Below, one piece after another: positions 28,230 to 36,578 of a stretch of 64,000 nucleotides of DNA (positions are counted from its first letter, which is position 1; each line of letters starts with the position of its first letter). The notes under the pieces are model-generated. The model ran no database searches. It was not told where the DNA came from and was given only the letters and a program-made list of their open reading frames with translations. The stretch is from Streptomyces sp. MUM 178J (lineage in GTDB: Bacteria > Actinomycetota > Actinomycetes > Streptomycetales > Streptomycetaceae). Made by a program: the position numbers and the translations under genes. The stretch lies in assembly GCF_022414575.1 (NCBI RefSeq), contig NZ_JADWYQ010000001.1, positions 1-64,000 of the forward strand. The letters run 5' to 3'.

Positions 28230-28907
28230 TCAGGCCGCCCCTCCGCCACCCGCCCGCACGAGCCCCGTCTCGTAGGCGAGCACCACCACCTGCACCCGGT
28301 CCCTGAGGTCCAGCTTGGTGAGGATGCGTCCCACATGGGTCTTCACCGTCGCCTCGGACAGCACCAGCCGGGCGGCGATCTCGCCGTTCGACAGCCCTTG
28401 GGCGACCAGCATCATCACCTCGCGTTCCCGGTCGGTGAGCCTCTGCAACTCCTTGCGCGGCAGTTCCTTGCCGGTGCTCGGCAGCATGGGCGAGAAGCGG
28501 TCGAGCAGGCGGCGGGTGGTGGACGGCGCGACGACCGCGTCACCGCTGTGGACGGAACGGATCGCCCCGAGCAGCTCGCCCGGCGGCACGTCCTTGAGCA
28601 TGAAGCCGCTGGCCCCCGCCTTCAGCCCGGAGAAGGCGTACTCGTCGAGGTCGAAGGTGGTCAGGATGAGCACTTTCGGCGCGTCCGGCGCGGCGCAGAT
28701 GCGGCGGGTCGCCTCCACGCCGTCCAGCCGCGGCATGCGTACGTCCATGAGCACCACGTCCACGGGTGTGGAGCGCAGCAGCTCGATCGCCTCGGCCCCG
28801 TCGCCCGCCTCGGCGACGACCTCCATATCCGGCTGGGCGGCGAGGACCATGCGGAATCCGGTGCGCAGCAACATCTGGTCGTCGACGAGCATCACGCGGA
28901 TCGTCAT
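28230..28907 (-). CDS. NarL/LuxR-family response regulator
   Basis: 225 aa from the ATG at 28907. Receiver domain: VDDQ acidic pair, phosphoacceptor Asp near 52 (VVLMDVRMPRLDG), Lys in FMLKDVP. The C-terminal LuxR helix-turn-helix is LTDREREVMMLVAQGLSNGEIAARLVLSEATVKTHVGRIL, typical of NarL regulators. It is paired with the histidine kinase upstream and the TmrB-like gene downstream. Its ribosome site and start codon exist in two tandem copies (see the separate entry). Confidence 0.93.
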   Translation of the reverse strand: MTIRVMLVDDQMLLRTGFRMVLAAQPDMEVVAEAGDGAEAIELLRSTPVDVVLMDVRMPRLDGVEATRRICAAPDAPKVLILTTFDLDEYAFSGLKAGASGFMLKDVPPGELLGAIRSVHSGDAVVAPSTTRRLLDRFSPMLPSTGKELPRKELQRLTDREREVMMLVAQGLSNGEIAARLVLSEATVKTHVGRILTKLDLRDRVQVVVLAYETGLVRAGGGGAA

Positions 28908-28950
28908 ATGCGGAATCCTCCAGTGATCGTCATATACGGAATCCTCCAGT
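28904..28950 (-). promoter_or_regulatory. Duplicated ribosome site and start: nine-codon leader ORF
   Basis: A 26-27-bp unit holding CTGGAGGATTCCG-ATATGACGATC occurs twice in tandem with one difference. The upstream copy (ATG at 28933) opens a frame MTITGGFRI whose TGA overlaps the response-regulator ATG by two bases. The arrangement looks like a leader peptide translationally coupled to the regulator. Confidence 0.65.
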
Positions 28951-29176
28951 GGATGTGCGGGCGGAGCCAGTGGGCTGGCTCCCCCCATCGGGCCGGAAAC
29001 AGGCTTGCGCCGGGGGCGGCGGTGGGTGCGGGCTTGTGCGGCATGCTCGCGCCACAGGCGCAACGAATGGAACGGACGGAACGGATGGAGCCGGCCGAGG
29101 AGCCGGGGTGCGGCCCGGCCCCCGTCCGCCGGGCGGGCGGCTGGCCGGCAACGCCGACCGGGGGGGCGGCGGCAGG

Positions 29177-30376
29177 CTATCCGGCGGGCTTGAGCGGGAG
29201 CAGCGCACTGATCCGGAAGCCGCCGCCGGGCCGTGGCCCCGCGTCAAGCGTGCCGCCGACCATGCCGACCCGCTCCCGCATGCCGATCATCCCGTGGCCC
29301 CGCCCGTCCGCCCCGCCGTCCTCGTACAGCTCGTGGGACGAGCCACGGCCGTCGTCCTCGACCAGCAGCCCCAGGCCGTCGTCGAAGTACACCAGCCGGA
29401 CGCTGGCGCCGGCCTCCGGGCCGCCGTGCTTGCGGGTGTTGGTCAGCGCCTCCTGCACGATGCGGTATGCGGTGAGCTCGACGCCGCTGGGCAGCTGCCG
29501 CGGCTTCCCCTCGACCTTGAAGTCCACGGTCAGGCCGGCGCTGCGCACCTGCTCCACCAGCTCCTCGATCTGCTTCACATCGGGCTGCGGGACGTACTCG
29601 CCGTTCTCCGGGGCGTCCCCGGTGCGCAGCACGCCGAGCAGCCGGCGCATCTCCGCGAGCGCCTGGCGGCCGGTGGTCGAGATGGTCTCCAGCGCCTGCT
29701 TGGCCTGGTCGGGGGCGGCGTCCAGGACGTATGCCGCGCCGTCGGCCTGCACCACCATCACCGAGACGTTGTGGGCGACGACGTCGTGCAGTTCACGGGC
29801 GATCCTCGCGCGCTCCGCCGCGACCGCGACCTTGGCCTGCGCCTCGCGCTCCTTCTCCAGCCTGGTGGCGCGCTCCTCGAGCTGGGCGAAGTACGCGCGC
29901 CGGGTGCGCACCGAGTCGCCGAGCACCCAGGCGAGCGCGAACGGCACACTCAGGACGATCGTGATCACCACTCTGCCGAGTGTGCTCGCATCCGGCTCCG
30001 GCCAGCGGATCTGGGCGAGCGAGGCGGCGGAGAGACCGCCGATCAGCGCCAGCCGGGAGGCCCAGCGGGGGCCGTCGTGCGCGGCGACCGTGTAGATGAT
30101 CACCAAAATGGCGAAGTCGGCCGGGTTGATCATGACGTCCAGCGCCAGCTGGACAACGCCCACCCCGACGGCGAGCAGCAGCATCTTCTCCGGCATCAGC
30201 CGGCGCAGCGCCACGACCAGGCAGAGCAGCAGCACGACCGCGACACCGGCGAGCACGCGCAAACCGCCGTCCCTGATCCCGGCCGCCCACAGCCCGGAGA
30301 ACCCCAGGAGCATGAGAGCCCAGAAGGAGTCGACGCCCGTCGGGTGTCTGCGGATGAAGTCATAGAGGCGCTGCAC
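29177..30376 (-). CDS. Sensor histidine kinase (HisKA_3/NarL-partner type)
   Basis: About 399 aa from the GTG at 30376 (an ATG at 30454 extends it by 26 residues into the divergent promoter region). Five or six transmembrane helices occupy the first ~165 residues. A coiled-coil linker follows (YFAQLEERATRLEKEREAQ), then the H box ARIARELHDVVAHNVSVMVVQA with the phosphorylated His, and a degenerate HATPase_c (EALTNTRKHGG, DDGRGSS, GHGMIGMRERV). No large extracellular sensor is seen, so it probably senses within the membrane, as LiaS/DesK-type kinases do. A 230-nt gap with an 8-nt inverted repeat (28963-28982) separates it from its regulator. Confidence 0.92.
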   Translation of the reverse strand: MQRLYDFIRRHPTGVDSFWALMLLGFSGLWAAGIRDGGLRVLAGVAVVLLLCLVVALRRLMPEKMLLLAVGVGVVQLALDVMINPADFAILVIIYTVAAHDGPRWASRLALIGGLSAASLAQIRWPEPDASTLGRVVITIVLSVPFALAWVLGDSVRTRRAYFAQLEERATRLEKEREAQAKVAVAAERARIARELHDVVAHNVSVMVVQADGAAYVLDAAPDQAKQALETISTTGRQALAEMRRLLGVLRTGDAPENGEYVPQPDVKQIEELVEQVRSAGLTVDFKVEGKPRQLPSGVELTAYRIVQEALTNTRKHGGPEAGASVRLVYFDDGLGLLVEDDGRGSSHELYEDGGADGRGHGMIGMRERVGMVGGTLDAGPRPGGGFRISALLPLKPAG

Positions 30377-30465
30377 GTAACCCAGCGTAGGGAAGCCGAA
30401 TAGGTGCAGGGTCAACCGGAGGGGCGATACGTGCGGCGGGGTCGTACTCCGCAAGGTGGAGACTG

Positions 30466-31476
30466 GTGCGCGTGATGAACGAAGAGCCCGGAGGCGAAGG
30501 CCGGAGCGAGCGGTCTGAGTGGCGCGGGTGGCGCGAGGCGACGGAAACGGCGCTGTACGGGCCGGGCGGCTTCTATCACCGCCCCGAGGGCCCGGCCGGT
30601 CACTTCCGCACCTCCGTGCACGCCTCCGGGCTCTTCGCCTCCGCGGTGGCGCGGCTGCTGACCGAAACGGCGCGGTCGCTGCCGCCGGACGCCGGCGTCC
30701 CCGCGTTCGTCGACGTCGGCGCGGGCCGCGGCGAACTGCTGACCGGCGTGCTGGCGGCGCTGCCGCCGGACTTCCCGGTACGGGCGTACGGCGTCGAGCG
30801 CGCCGCCCGCCCCGAGGGGCTCGATCCGCGTATCGAGTGGCTCCCGGAGCCGCCGGACGGGGTGAGCGGACTGCTGTTCGCCAACGAGTGGCTGGACAAC
30901 GTGCCGGTGGACGTCGCCGAGGTGGCCGAGGACGGGGTGCCGCGACTGGTCGAGGTCCGCGCCGCGGACGGCGCGGAACGGCTCGGCGCGCCCGTCGCCG
31001 ACGCCCTCGGGGACGCCGACGCGCACTGGCTGGAGCGGTGGTGGCCGCTGCGGGAGCCCGGCGAGCGGGCGGAGATCGGACGCCCCAGGGACGAGGCGTG
31101 GGCGCGGGCCGCCGCCACCCTCAGGGCGGGCCTGGCCGTCGCCGTGGACTATGCGCACACCGTGGACTCCCGGCCGTCGTTCGGCAGCCTGACCGGCTTC
31201 CGGGAGGGCCGGGAGGTGCGGCCCGTGCCGGACGGCTCGTGCGACATCACCGCGCATGTGGCACTGGACGCCTGCGCCCCGCCCGGCACGGAGCTGATCA
31301 CTCAGCGCGAGGCGCTGCGCCGCCTGGGCGTCAGCGGCGAACGCCCGCCCCTGGCGCTGGCGAGCTCCGACCCGGCGGCCTACGTCCGTGCGCTGTCGGG
31401 CGCGGGGGAGGCGGCCGAGCTGACGGCGCCCGGGGGGCTGGGCGGCTTTCTGTGGCTGTTCCAGCGGGTGCCGTAG
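30466..31476 (+). CDS. MidA/NDUFAF7-family SAM-dependent methyltransferase
   Basis: 336 aa. The GTG at 30466 is 5 nt after AAGGTGGA; an ATG at 30475 is also possible. Motifs: [20 protein letters not shown] at the N-terminus, the SAM site [34 protein letters not shown], and [14 protein letters not shown], all typical of the COG1565 (MidA) family. The eukaryotic member NDUFAF7 dimethylates an arginine in complex I subunit NDUFS2, the NuoD homologue. A nuoD paralogue follows 128 nt downstream on the same strand, which suggests the two act together. Confidence 0.88.
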   Translation: MRVMNEEPGGEGRSERSEWRGWREATETALYGPGGFYHRPEGPAGHFRTSVHASGLFASAVARLLTETARSLPPDAGVPAFVDVGAGRGELLTGVLAALPPDFPVRAYGVERAARPEGLDPRIEWLPEPPDGVSGLLFANEWLDNVPVDVAEVAEDGVPRLVEVRAADGAERLGAPVADALGDADAHWLERWWPLREPGERAEIGRPRDEAWARAAATLRAGLAVAVDYAHTVDSRPSFGSLTGFREGREVRPVPDGSCDITAHVALDACAPPGTELITQREALRRLGVSGERPPLALASSDPAAYVRALSGAGEAAELTAPGGLGGFLWLFQRVP

Positions 31477-31575
31477 ACCGCCGGCGGGCGCCGTGGACCC
31501 GCGGCGGGCGCCGTAGACCGGCCGGCGGGCGCCGTGTACCGGCGACGGGCGCCCCGGCGGCGGGCACCGTAGATC
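31477..31575 (+). repeat. Tandem GGCGGGCGCCGTAGACCG-type repeats before nuoD
   Basis: Four or five imperfect copies, period 20-24 nt, fill most of the gap between the methyltransferase and the nuoD paralogue. GAGAATT follows about 10 nt before the nuoD ATG and could be a leaderless-type -10. Confidence 0.7.
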
Positions 31576-31604
31576 ACGACATGCCCCTCTGAGAGAATTG
31601 GCGC

Positions 31605-32747
31605 ATGACGGAGACGACGGTCGGCATCGGCGGGGCGGCGGAAAGCACCGACATGGTGCTGAACATCGGCCCCCAGCACCCCTCCACGCATGGCGTGCTC
31701 CGCCTCCGTCTCGTGCTGGATGGAGAGCGCATCCGGAGCGTGGAGCCGGTCATCGGATATATGCACCGGGGCGCGGAGAAGCTCTTCGAGGCCCGGGACT
31801 ACCGGCAGATCGTGATGCTGGCCAACCGGCACGACTGGCTCTCGGCGTTCTCCAACGAGCTGGGCGTGGTGATGGCCGTCGAGCGGATGCTCGGCATGGA
31901 GGTCCCGGAGCGCGCGGTGTGGATGCGTACGCTCCTCGCGGAACTCAACCGTGTCCTCAACCATCTGATGTTCCTCGGGTCGTACCCCCTTGAACTGGGC
32001 GGAATCACACCGATCTTCCACGCCTTCCGTGAGCGCGAGGACCTCCAGCATGTGATGGAGGAGATCTCCGGCGGTCGGATGCACTACATGTTCAACCGGG
32101 TCGGAGGCCTGAAGGAGGACCTCCCGGCGGGCTGGCTCGGCCGCGCCCGCGCCGCGGTCGCGGAGGCGCGCTCGCGGATGGACGTGTACGACAACCTCGT
32201 CCTCGGCAACGAGATCTTCCGCGGCCGCACCCGCGGCATCGGCGTCCTCTCCGCGGACGCGGTGCACGCGTACGGGGTCAGCGGGCCGATCGCCCGCGCG
32301 TCGGGCGTGGACTTCGACCTGCGGCGCGACGAGCCGTATCTGGCGTACGGGGAGCTCCGGGACACCCTGAGGACGGTCACCCGCTCCGGCGGCGACTGCC
32401 TGGCCCGCTTCGAGGTGCTGCTCGACCAGACCCACAACTCCCTGGAACTCGCCGACGCCTGCCTCGACCGCCTGGACGCCCTGCCCCCGGGCCCCGTCAA
32501 CCAGCGCCTGCCCAAGGTCCTGAAGGCCCCCGAGGGCCACACCTACGCCTGGACCGAGAACCCGCTCGGCATCAACGGCTACTACCTCGTCTCCAAGGGC
32601 GAGAAGACCCCCTACCGCCTCAAGCTCCGCTCGGCGTCCTTCAACAACATCCAGGCCCTGACCGTCCTGCTGCCGGACACCCTGGTCGCGGACATGGTGG
32701 CGATCCTGGGCTCTATGTTCTTCGTCGTGGGCGACATCGACAAGTGA
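31605..32747 (+). CDS. nuoD: NADH-quinone oxidoreductase subunit D paralogue (orphan)
   Basis: 380 aa, full family length. Conserved landmarks: [15 protein letters not shown], the HRGAEKL loop with Arg55 beside where cluster N2 and quinone meet, [16 protein letters not shown] and the C-terminal GDID tail. No other nuo genes are near, so this is an extra copy separate from the main nuo operon; S. coelicolor has a similar solitary gene called nuoD2. It may replace subunit D in a variant complex or in a hydrogenase-like module. Arg55 corresponds to the arginine methylated in mammalian NDUFS2. Confidence 0.9.
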   Translation: MTETTVGIGGAAESTDMVLNIGPQHPSTHGVLRLRLVLDGERIRSVEPVIGYMHRGAEKLFEARDYRQIVMLANRHDWLSAFSNELGVVMAVERMLGMEVPERAVWMRTLLAELNRVLNHLMFLGSYPLELGGITPIFHAFREREDLQHVMEEISGGRMHYMFNRVGGLKEDLPAGWLGRARAAVAEARSRMDVYDNLVLGNEIFRGRTRGIGVLSADAVHAYGVSGPIARASGVDFDLRRDEPYLAYGELRDTLRTVTRSGGDCLARFEVLLDQTHNSLELADACLDRLDALPPGPVNQRLPKVLKAPEGHTYAWTENPLGINGYYLVSKGEKTPYRLKLRSASFNNIQALTVLLPDTLVADMVAILGSMFFVVGDIDK

Positions 32748-32799
32748 CGGCGGACGTCACAGCGCACGGGGCGCGGGACCCGCTCGTTCGGATCAGGCC

Positions 32800-33828
32800 C
32801 TAGGAGATCGCCGTGCGCAGCTCCGCCACGTCCAGCTGTTCCGTCTCGTCGTGGGCCGTCAGGTCGATGACCTTGCCGACCTCGCGGGAATCGTTGTCGC
32901 GGCGGTGGGAGGCGAGGGCCTCCTCGCCCACGACGTCCGCGAGGTCCTGCTGTTCCGCCGCCTCGATCTCCTTCAGACTCCGTCCGGGGGCGTCCCCGGG
33001 CGGGAGTGCGGCGTCGCCCGTGCCGAAGAAGTCGAAGCCGCCTTCAGGGCCGGGCTTGGAAGGGCGGCGCCGGGGGCCGTCGGGGACGATCCCCACGGCG
33101 GGGGCCGGGCGGCGGGCCGGGAGGGCCGGTTCGGCGCGGGTCTTTGGGGCGGGCGGCTTTGGGACGGGCGGCTTTGGGGCGGGCGGCTTTGGGGCGGGCT
33201 CCGGGTCCTCCTGTGACGGCTCGTCCCGGTCCTGCTCCCGCGTCTGTTCCGCGGCTCGGTGCTTCTCCTGCTCCGCCGCGTTCTTGGAGAGGTTCTCCAG
33301 GGCCTGCGCAGCGCGGAGGTAGACCGACGCGGTGGGCGTGGACGGGGACGCCGGAAGGGCCTTGGCCGGGGCGGAGGCCTCCAGCTCGAGCTGGCGGCGG
33401 CCTTCGAGCGCGCTGGCGCGCTCGGTCTCCGCGGTGGCGTAGCGGCGGAGCAGCGCCGCATGCTCACCGCGGAGTCCGGCCAGCTCGACCCGCTTGGCGC
33501 GCAGCTTCGTCTCGAGCTTGGTCCGCAGCTCGCGGGACTCCTCGAGGTCGGCCTCCAGCTCCGCGACGCGTTCCTCGTTCTTCCACTGGTCGCTGGCGCG
33601 GGCGCGGGTGAGCTCCGCGACGCGCCGCCCGGCGGCGCGGTCCCAGCTCCGCATCAGCACGGAGCCGGTGACCGCCGCGGCCGCCGCGAGGGCGACCAGC
33701 GGACGGAGCACGACCGGCTCGGCGACCAACCACGCGCCGGCGGCACACAGCACCGACGCTCCGGCGACCGCCAAGGGCGGCAGCAACCTGTGCAGGGGCG
33801 GGGAATGGCGGTGGCGTCCACGTGGCAT
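32800..33828 (-). CDS. Conserved coiled-coil membrane protein, function unknown
   Basis: 342 aa. Two hydrophobic helices lie near 15-55, followed by a long coiled coil (about 65-150, with heptad Glu/Leu/Arg). A low-complexity PKPPAPKPPVP segment comes next, and an acidic C-terminal domain (LKEIEAAEQQDLADVV, EVGKVIDLTAHDETEQLDVAELRTAIS) that is the best conserved-looking part. It may be a cytoplasmic scaffold attached to the membrane. A 98-nt gap precedes it. Confidence 0.78.
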   Translation of the reverse strand: MPRGRHRHSPPLHRLLPPLAVAGASVLCAAGAWLVAEPVVLRPLVALAAAAAVTGSVLMRSWDRAAGRRVAELTRARASDQWKNEERVAELEADLEESRELRTKLETKLRAKRVELAGLRGEHAALLRRYATAETERASALEGRRQLELEASAPAKALPASPSTPTASVYLRAAQALENLSKNAAEQEKHRAAEQTREQDRDEPSQEDPEPAPKPPAPKPPVPKPPAPKTRAEPALPARRPAPAVGIVPDGPRRRPSKPGPEGGFDFFGTGDAALPPGDAPGRSLKEIEAAEQQDLADVVGEEALASHRRDNDSREVGKVIDLTAHDETEQLDVAELRTAIS

Positions 33829-33926
33829 GGCCTGAAATTTACCGTGCGTAGGCCCCGAATGGGATGACGGGTCGGCAAATCTCCGAGGAAAGTGCGGGCC
33901 TTTCTTCCGCTCCCGTTCCGCGGCGG

Positions 33927-34895
33927 TCAGTCGATCAGTCCCTTCGACTCCAGATATGCCTTCGCTGCGTCCTCGGGCTTCGCCCGCTCCGCGTCCACCT
34001 TGCGGTTCAGACCGGCGAGATCCTCCGTCGTGAGCACCTTGGTGAGCTTGCCGAGGGCCTCGGCTATCTCCTTGTCGCCGGCGTCCTCGGCATTGACCAC
34101 CGGAAGGACGTTGTCCGCGTTCTGGAGCCGCTTGTCGTCCTCCAGGAAGACCAGGCCGTCCATCACGGCGTCCGTGGTCGTGGTCAGCACCAGCTGGTCC
34201 TCGCCGTCCCTGACGGCCTGCTTGGACTGCGGGGTGCCCACGCCCTTGGGGTCAATGCCCGCCACGTCGATGCCGTACGTCTTCTTCAACCCCGGTGCGC
34301 AGAACGGGCGGACCTCGCACTCGTCCCCCGCTGCGATCTTCACCTTCAGCCCCGACTTCCCAAGGTCGGAGAGAGTCTTGAGGTTGTGCTTCCGGGCGAA
34401 TTCCTCGCTGACCGCGAAGGCGTTCTGGTCGACGGCCTCACCCGCAGACAGCACCTTGAGACCCCGCGGCTCGGCGAGCTTGGTCAGCGCCGCGACCGTG
34501 GCGGCGACATCGCTGGAGGCGACGGGCTTGTCCTGCGGCGCATCCGGCCCGTTCACCTTCGCGTTGAGGAATTCGGCGAGGGTGGCCGCGTATTCCGGCA
34601 CGATGTCGATCTCGCCCTTCTCCAGGGAGGGCTCATACAGCTCACGGTTCTTCACGGTCGTCACGGACGTCTGGTATCCGGCGTCGCCCAGAAGCTGTGC
34701 ATACAGCTCCGCGAGTACCTTGGCCTCGGTGAAGGCGGCCGCGCCGACGACCAGTGTGCCCTTCTTCCCGGCGCCCGCAGCCGAACCCGATCCGGGCTTT
34801 CCCTCCTCCAGACTGTCTCCGCCGCACGCGGCGAGAGAGCCCGTCAGGGCCGCCACGGTGAGTACGGCTCCCGCGATCCGCGAGGTCTTGCTCAT
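33927..34895 (-). CDS. Osmoprotectant ABC transporter, substrate-binding lipoprotein
   Basis: 322 aa from the ATG at 34895, which has GGAGA 5 nt upstream. A signal peptide ends in a lipobox (GSLAACGGDS). The mature protein is an OpuBC/ProX-like periplasmic-binding fold: VVGAAAFTEAKVLAELYAQLL, EIDIVPEYAATLAEF, GMSKLSDLG-like region and DQLVLTTTTDAVMDG. Such proteins bind glycine betaine, choline or related quaternary amines. It is the last gene of a leftward operon with two permeases; the ATPase is encoded divergently. Confidence 0.9.
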   Translation of the reverse strand: MSKTSRIAGAVLTVAALTGSLAACGGDSLEEGKPGSGSAAGAGKKGTLVVGAAAFTEAKVLAELYAQLLGDAGYQTSVTTVKNRELYEPSLEKGEIDIVPEYAATLAEFLNAKVNGPDAPQDKPVASSDVAATVAALTKLAEPRGLKVLSAGEAVDQNAFAVSEEFARKHNLKTLSDLGKSGLKVKIAAGDECEVRPFCAPGLKKTYGIDVAGIDPKGVGTPQSKQAVRDGEDQLVLTTTTDAVMDGLVFLEDDKRLQNADNVLPVVNAEDAGDKEIAEALGKLTKVLTTEDLAGLNRKVDAERAKPEDAAKAYLESKGLID

Positions 34896-34963
34896 CAGGT
34901 CTCCGTCCACAGGGTGTCAAAGAGTGGGAAAACGGGTTGAATCACACCAGAGTTACAACAGAG

Positions 34964-35653
34964 TCACACCAGAGCTGCCCGCGTCGGCCTCCGGCGACGC
35001 CTCGGGTCCATCACCCGGGCGCCGACCGCCAGCGCGCCCTCGACCAGCAGCGCCAAACCCGCCGCCAGCAGCGCACCGGCCACCACCTGCGGGGTGTTGT
35101 AGGTGTTGAAGCCCGCGGTGATGATGCGGCCCAGACCACCCTGGCCGACCATCGAGGCGATCGTGGCGGTGGCCACCACCTGGACGGCCGCCGAACGCAG
35201 CCCGGTCATCAGCAGCGGATAGGCCAGCGGCAGCTCCACGCGGAGGAAGACCTGGCCGCCCGACATCCCCATGCCGCGCGCGGCCTCCACGACCGAGCGG
35301 TCCACCTCCCGCATGCCCACATAGGCATTGGTGAGCAGCGGAGGCACCGCGAAGAGCACCAGCGCGACGATCGTCGGCAGATAGCCCGCGGTGCGCAGCG
35401 GGGTAAGCATGAACAGCGCCAGGACCGCGAAGACGGGGATCGCCCGGCCCACGTTGGAGATGTTGACCGCGAGCGCGCCGCCCTTGCCGAGGTGGCCGAG
35501 CCAGAGCGCGACCGGGAGGGCGATCGCGCAGGCGACGAGGAGCGCGACGCCGCTGACGTACACATGCTCGCCCAGCCGGTGCCATGCGCCGCTCTCCCCC
35601 GACCAGTTGGAACCGGTGGCGAGCCAGGTCCATGCGTCGGCGACGACCCCCAT
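34964..35653 (-). CDS. Osmoprotectant ABC transporter permease 2
   Basis: 229 aa from the ATG at 35653, which overlaps the stop of the first permease (TGATG). Five to six transmembrane helices. The EAA loop coupling to the ATPase is EAARGMGMSGGQVFLRVELPLAYPLL, followed by ATATIASMVGQGGLGRII, characteristic of OpuB/ProW permeases. It would form the membrane channel as a heterodimer with the adjacent permease. Confidence 0.91.
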   Translation of the reverse strand: MGVVADAWTWLATGSNWSGESGAWHRLGEHVYVSGVALLVACAIALPVALWLGHLGKGGALAVNISNVGRAIPVFAVLALFMLTPLRTAGYLPTIVALVLFAVPPLLTNAYVGMREVDRSVVEAARGMGMSGGQVFLRVELPLAYPLLMTGLRSAAVQVVATATIASMVGQGGLGRIITAGFNTYNTPQVVAGALLAAGLALLVEGALAVGARVMDPRRRRRPTRAALV

Positions 35654-36420
35654 CACACGACCGCCTTCGGAGCCGTTGCGACTGAAGCCGTTGCCTTCGA
35701 AGCCGCCGGTTTCGAAACCGCGCGTATTCGGGTCCAGGGCGTCAGCAGCCGCTGCGCGCCGAGAAGCAGCAGATCGGCGGTGACCGCCAGCAGCACGCAC
35801 AGCGCGGAGGCGGTCAGCACCTGCGCTTTGAAGGTGGTCTGCACGCCGTCGTCGATCAGATTGCCCAGGCCGCCCTTGCCGACCAGCGCGCCGACCGTGG
35901 TCAGTGCGATCGTCGAGACCGTCGCGATCCGCACGCCCGCCATCAGTGCGGGCAGCGCAAGGGGCAGCTCCACTTCCCAGAGCATGCGCCACGGCCCGTA
36001 TCCCATGCCGCGCGCGGCCTCTCGGGCGTCTTCGGGCACCGCTTCGAGACCGGCCATGATGTTCCGCACGAGGATGGTGAGCGAGTAGAGCACCAGGCCG
36101 GTCACCACAAGCGCCGCCGACAGCCCGAAGACGGGCAGCAGCAGCGAGAACATGGCGAGCGAGGGGATCGTGTAGAGGAGGGTGGTCAGCCCCAGCACCG
36201 GGCCGGCGAACCGGGGCCGGGCGCGCACCAGCACTGCCAGCGGGAAGGCGACGACCAGCCCGATCAGCACGGACGCGGCCGTGATCCAGATGTGCTGGAG
36301 GGTGGCCTCGGTCAGCTCCTCGCTGCGGGTGCGCAGATACTCGCCGCAGATCCAGTCATTGGCCACCAGGCAGTTCTGTGCCGCCTGGTGCACCGTCTGC
36401 GACACGGCATAGGTACTCAT
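35653..36420 (-). CDS. Osmoprotectant ABC transporter permease 1
   Basis: 255 aa. Transmembrane helices from about 45 onward; EAA loop EAARGMGYGPWRMLWEVELPLALPALM and the LVGKGGLGNLIDDG motif as in ProW/OpuBB. The first 40 residues are extracytoplasmic or a re-entrant segment containing two Cys. The C-terminal tail (VSKPAASKATASVATAPKAVV-like, low complexity) comes from short direct repeats in the DNA near 35665-35720. It is divergent from the ATPase gene. Confidence 0.91.
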   Translation of the reverse strand: MSTYAVSQTVHQAAQNCLVANDWICGEYLRTRSEELTEATLQHIWITAASVLIGLVVAFPLAVLVRARPRFAGPVLGLTTLLYTIPSLAMFSLLLPVFGLSAALVVTGLVLYSLTILVRNIMAGLEAVPEDAREAARGMGYGPWRMLWEVELPLALPALMAGVRIATVSTIALTTVGALVGKGGLGNLIDDGVQTTFKAQVLTASALCVLLAVTADLLLLGAQRLLTPWTRIRAVSKPAASKATASVATAPKAVV

Positions 36421-36578
36421 CGGACCTCACCTCCCCCGCAATCCCGAACATATGTCTACCGTTTGCAGTGACCTTATCGGCCGGCACTGACAACCGCCCT
36501 CCGGCCGCCGTCATCGCCGTCGCCCGCAACCGGCAGCGGCGCGTACCGCCGTCCCCGTCACCGCCCCCACGAGGAAAC
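36421..36578. promoter_or_regulatory. Divergent promoter region of the osmoprotectant transporter
   Basis: A 158-nt gap between the divergent permease and ATPase genes must drive both arms. Its AT content is highest near CATATGTCTACCGTTTGCAG (36448-36467). No confident -35/-10 pair or operator was identified. Confidence 0.4.
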
